From: Mycolicibacterium mucogenicum DSM 44124
GTDB taxonomy: Bacteria; Actinomycetota; Actinomycetes; Mycobacteriales; Mycobacteriaceae
Length of the DNA: 64,000 bases
NCBI RefSeq assembly: GCF_005670685.2
Contig: NZ_CP062008.1
Coordinates: 186,001-250,000, forward strand
Direction of reading: 5' to 3'
Both the position numbers and the translations under genes were made by a program. Numbering within the stretch: the first letter of the stretch is position 1; each line of letters starts with the position of its first letter. Below the pieces are notes generated by a model. The model was not told the origin of the DNA, made no database searches, and saw only the letters and a program-made list of their open reading frames with translations. Positions 62,035 through 64,000 of the stretch are shown here, piece after piece.

Positions 62035-62208
62035 TCAGCTGCGGTTGCCGTATTCGACCCGGTTGAGCACCGATGACGCTGGATCGCCCGATTGCAGCGT
62101 CGGCTTGGTGTCCTGCTCCAGCATCAGCGTGGTGCCGAAGACCGCTGCGGCGCCGAGCAACAGACCGACCACGATGCTGGCTCCGGCGGGCACGAGGAAG
62201 CGGTCCAT
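62035..62208 (-). CDS. DUF2613 small membrane protein (Rv0236A-like)
   Basis: 57 residues with a single helix (about 7-27) and the ending SSVLNRVEYGNRS, matching the small Rv0236A protein encoded just upstream of aftD in mycobacteria. Probably an inner-membrane protein, maybe a partner of AftD. Its stop is 4 nt before the aftD start position, so the genes are one operon and aftD translation may depend on it. Confidence 0.85.
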   Translation of the reverse strand: MDRFLVPAGASIVVGLLLGAAAVFGTTLMLEQDTKPTLQSGDPASSVLNRVEYGNRS

Positions 62209-62312
62209 GGGCCCCAAACTAGCATGGCGACCTGCCCGCTTCTGTGTTCGCCGGCCTGCGCGCAGGTCATCGCGGGACCAACGTGCCCCGGCTGCGCGAC
62301 TCGTCACACGGC

Positions 62313-62318
62313 TAGGCT
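62313..62318 (+). promoter_or_regulatory. -10 box (TAGGCT) of lpqI
   Basis: TAGGCT ends 8 nt before ATG 62327; leaderless-type start. Confidence 0.4.
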
Positions 62319-62326
62319 CGGACCCC

Positions 62327-63514
62327 ATGTCCTTGACCCGAACCCTCGGCGCGCTCGCACTGGTGTCCGGATTGATCGCCGGTTGCTCGTCGTCGTCCGA
62401 CAAGCCTGCCGCGTCCAGCACACCCAGCCAGACCAAGAGCACGGCGTCGTCGAGCAAGCCGATGGACGCGCCCGCACCGACCGCCCCGCCATGCGATCCG
62501 CACGCTCTGCTGAGCACCCTGACGCTGCGGCAGAAGCTGGCCCAGTTGCTCATGGTGGGCGTCAAGGACGCCGCCGATGCCCGTGCCGCCGTGACGGAAC
62601 AGCAGGTCGGCGGCATCTTCATCGGTAGCTGGACGGACCTGTCCATGCTGTCGGACGGCAGCATCCCGGCACTGCAGGCCGCGTCCGGTGCGCTGCCGCT
62701 GGCGGTCAGCATCGATGAAGAGGGCGGCCGGGTGTCCCGGCTGAAGAAGCTGATCGGTCCGCAGGAGTCGGCGCGCGTGCTGGCGGCGACCAAGACCCCG
62801 GCCGAGGTCCAGGCCATCGCCAAGGACCGCGGACAGCAGATGAAGGACAAGTTCGGCATCACCGTCGACTTCGCGCCCGACGCCGACGTCACCGAAGAGC
62901 CCGACGACGAGGTCATCGGCGACCGCTCCTTCGGCTCGGACCCGCAGAAGGTGACCGAGTACGCCGGTGCGTACGCCGCGGGCCTGCGCGAGGCGGGGCT
63001 CGTCCCGGTGCTCAAGCACTTCCCGGGACACGGGCACGGCTCGGGCGACTCGCACACCGGTGGCGTCAAGACGCCGCCGCTGGAGGCGCTGAAGGACAAC
63101 GACCTGGTGCCGTACCGGACGTTGACGACGCAGGAGCCCGTCGCCGTCATGGTCGGCCACCTGCAGGTGCCGGGCCTGACGCTCGGTGACGACCCGGCCA
63201 GTCTCAGCAAGCCGGCCTACGACCTGCTGCGCAGCGGCCAGTACGGCGGCCCGCCGTTCGACGGTGTCGTGTTCACCGACGACCTGACCGGCATGGCCGC
63301 CATCACCCAGCACTTCGGCGTGGCCGATGCGGCGCTCAAGGCGCTGCAGGCCGGCGCGGACGTCGCGCTGTGGATCACCACCGACGGGATCCCGGACGTG
63401 CTGGACAAGCTGGAGGCGGCCGCGAAGTCCGGGCAACTGGACCAGGCGCAGATCGACAAGTCGGTGCTGCGCGTCGCGGGCATGAAGGGGCCGGGCGCGA
63501 AATGCGTGAAGTGA
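62327..63514 (+). CDS. lpqI: Beta-N-acetylglucosaminidase lipoprotein LpqI
   Basis: 395-residue GH3 enzyme. Lipobox LIAGC with acylated Cys20, a Ser/Thr/Pro linker to about residue 55, then a TIM barrel. KHFPGHGHGSGDSH (230-243) carries the His/Asp general-acid dyad of GH3 N-acetylglucosaminidases, and FTDDL contains the nucleophile Asp318. It removes N-acetylglucosamine from peptidoglycan fragments in wall recycling, as shown for mycobacterial LpqI. Same place as Rv0237 next to aftD. Confidence 0.93.
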   Translation: MSLTRTLGALALVSGLIAGCSSSSDKPAASSTPSQTKSTASSSKPMDAPAPTAPPCDPHALLSTLTLRQKLAQLLMVGVKDAADARAAVTEQQVGGIFIGSWTDLSMLSDGSIPALQAASGALPLAVSIDEEGGRVSRLKKLIGPQESARVLAATKTPAEVQAIAKDRGQQMKDKFGITVDFAPDADVTEEPDDEVIGDRSFGSDPQKVTEYAGAYAAGLREAGLVPVLKHFPGHGHGSGDSHTGGVKTPPLEALKDNDLVPYRTLTTQEPVAVMVGHLQVPGLTLGDDPASLSKPAYDLLRSGQYGGPPFDGVVFTDDLTGMAAITQHFGVADAALKALQAGADVALWITTDGIPDVLDKLEAAAKSGQLDQAQIDKSVLRVAGMKGPGAKCVK

Positions 63515-63588
63515 GCCGCTCCTTGCCCGGCCCGATTTGCCGCACTCCTCAACGCGGCTCGTTCCTCACCGCTTGATCGTCGTCCGGC

Positions 63589-63594
63589 TACCCT
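63589..63594 (+). promoter_or_regulatory. -10 box (TACCCT) of the TetR gene
   Basis: TACCCT ends 6 nt before ATG 63601. Confidence 0.4.
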
Positions 63595-63600
63595 GTTCCG

Positions 63601-64000
63601 ATGGCAGGTGGAACCAAGCGGCTGCCGCGGGCCGTCCGCGAACAGCAGATGCTCGACGCCGCCGTGCAGATGTTCTCGGTGAACGGCTATCACGAGACCT
63701 CGATGGACGCGATCGCGGCGCAGGCCGAGATCTCCAAGCCGATGCTGTACCTCTACTACGGCTCGAAGGAAGAGCTGTTCGCGGCGTGCCTGGATCGGGA
63801 GCTGACGCGGTTCGTCGACACCGTCCGGGCAGACATCAACTTCGCCCAGAGCCCACGCGACCTGCTGCGTAACGCGGTGCTGTCGTTCATGACGTACATC
63901 GACCGCAACCGGGCGTCGTGGATCGTGCTGTACACGCAGGCCACCAGCTCGCAGGCGTTCGCCCACACCGTGCGCGAGGGCCGCGAGAAGATCATCGACC
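63601..64000 (+). CDS. TetR-family regulator (Rv0238-like), 3' end outside window
   Basis: The first 133 codons are present. The HTH is YHETSMDAIAAQAEISKPMLYLYYGSKEELF (about 30-60), followed by the start of the ligand-binding domain. Position after lpqI matches Rv0238. Target unknown. Leaderless-type start. Confidence 0.88.
   Translation, partial: MAGGTKRLPRAVREQQMLDAAVQMFSVNGYHETSMDAIAAQAEISKPMLYLYYGSKEELFAACLDRELTRFVDTVRADINFAQSPRDLLRNAVLSFMTYIDRNRASWIVLYTQATSSQAFAHTVREGREKIID

Noticed and set aside
1..64000. CRISPR arrays, tRNA or rRNA genes, complete insertion sequences or prophage genes
   Set aside because: No regularly spaced repeats, no conserved RNA sequence and no transposase, integrase or phage structural motif was found.

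Overview
The window is high-GC (about two thirds G+C) mycobacterial chromosome, most likely from a non-tuberculous, environmental species (Mycolicibacterium type). From protein recognition alone, the backbone follows the order of the M. tuberculosis segment Rv0203 to Rv0238: haem-binding hemophore, Rv0204c/Rv0205-type membrane proteins, mmpL3, Rv0207c, trmB, Rv0209, pckA, fadD4, Rv0216, lipC, Rv0221, echA1, Rv0223c, Rv0224c, Rv0225, Rv0226c, Rv0227c, Rv0228, aftD, Rv0236A, lpqI and Rv0238. No tRNA, rRNA, CRISPR array or intact transposon was seen.

Layout. 0-12.4 kb is core envelope and central metabolism: hemophore, M23-like lipoprotein, AI-2E-type exporter, the trehalose monomycolate flippase MmpL3, TrmB and PEP carboxykinase, closed by a strong hairpin. 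12.4-31 kb is largely accessory lipid metabolism: a cation/Ca2+ antiporter, a GMC oxidoreductase, fadD4 with an Rv0216-type hydratase, a PucR-like regulator, and a four-gene operon (SnoaL-like protein, acyl-CoA synthetase, KstD-like flavoprotein, KshA-like Rieske oxygenase). That operon is preceded by two near-identical palindromic operators 32 bp apart. A lipase, an AnsP-type permease, a wax-ester synthase and a septum-formation-type protein follow. 31-50 kb continues with fatty-acid genes: two fused double acyl-CoA dehydrogenases with opposite domain order, lipC plus a second wax-ester synthase, and a block equivalent to lipO-fadD12-Rv1428c that lies elsewhere in M. tuberculosis. This block sits beside repeats resembling IS21-type ends and is headed by a perfect KstR-type box. 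echA1, two secreted proteins, a TetR unit, a crotonase gene remnant, a MerR-type promoter and an aldehyde dehydrogenase with a second KstR-like box complete the region. 50-64 kb is cell-envelope glycan assembly: a GT4 glycosyltransferase, a polyprenyl glycosylphosphotransferase, large membrane proteins, an acyltransferase, arabinosyltransferase AftD with its small partner, LpqI and a TetR regulator running off the window.

The least explained signal is a 49-bp palindrome (two 22-nt arms, 5-nt loop) present three times: between two convergent genes, and in frame inside an acyl-CoA synthetase and inside the Rv0226c-like membrane protein. Its central AAAAT/ATTTT block is swapped between copies. 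Other points are missing canonical start codons for aftD and the Rv0226c-like gene, a frameshifted HTH gene, and many leaderless-type starts with TANNNT 6-8 nt upstream.
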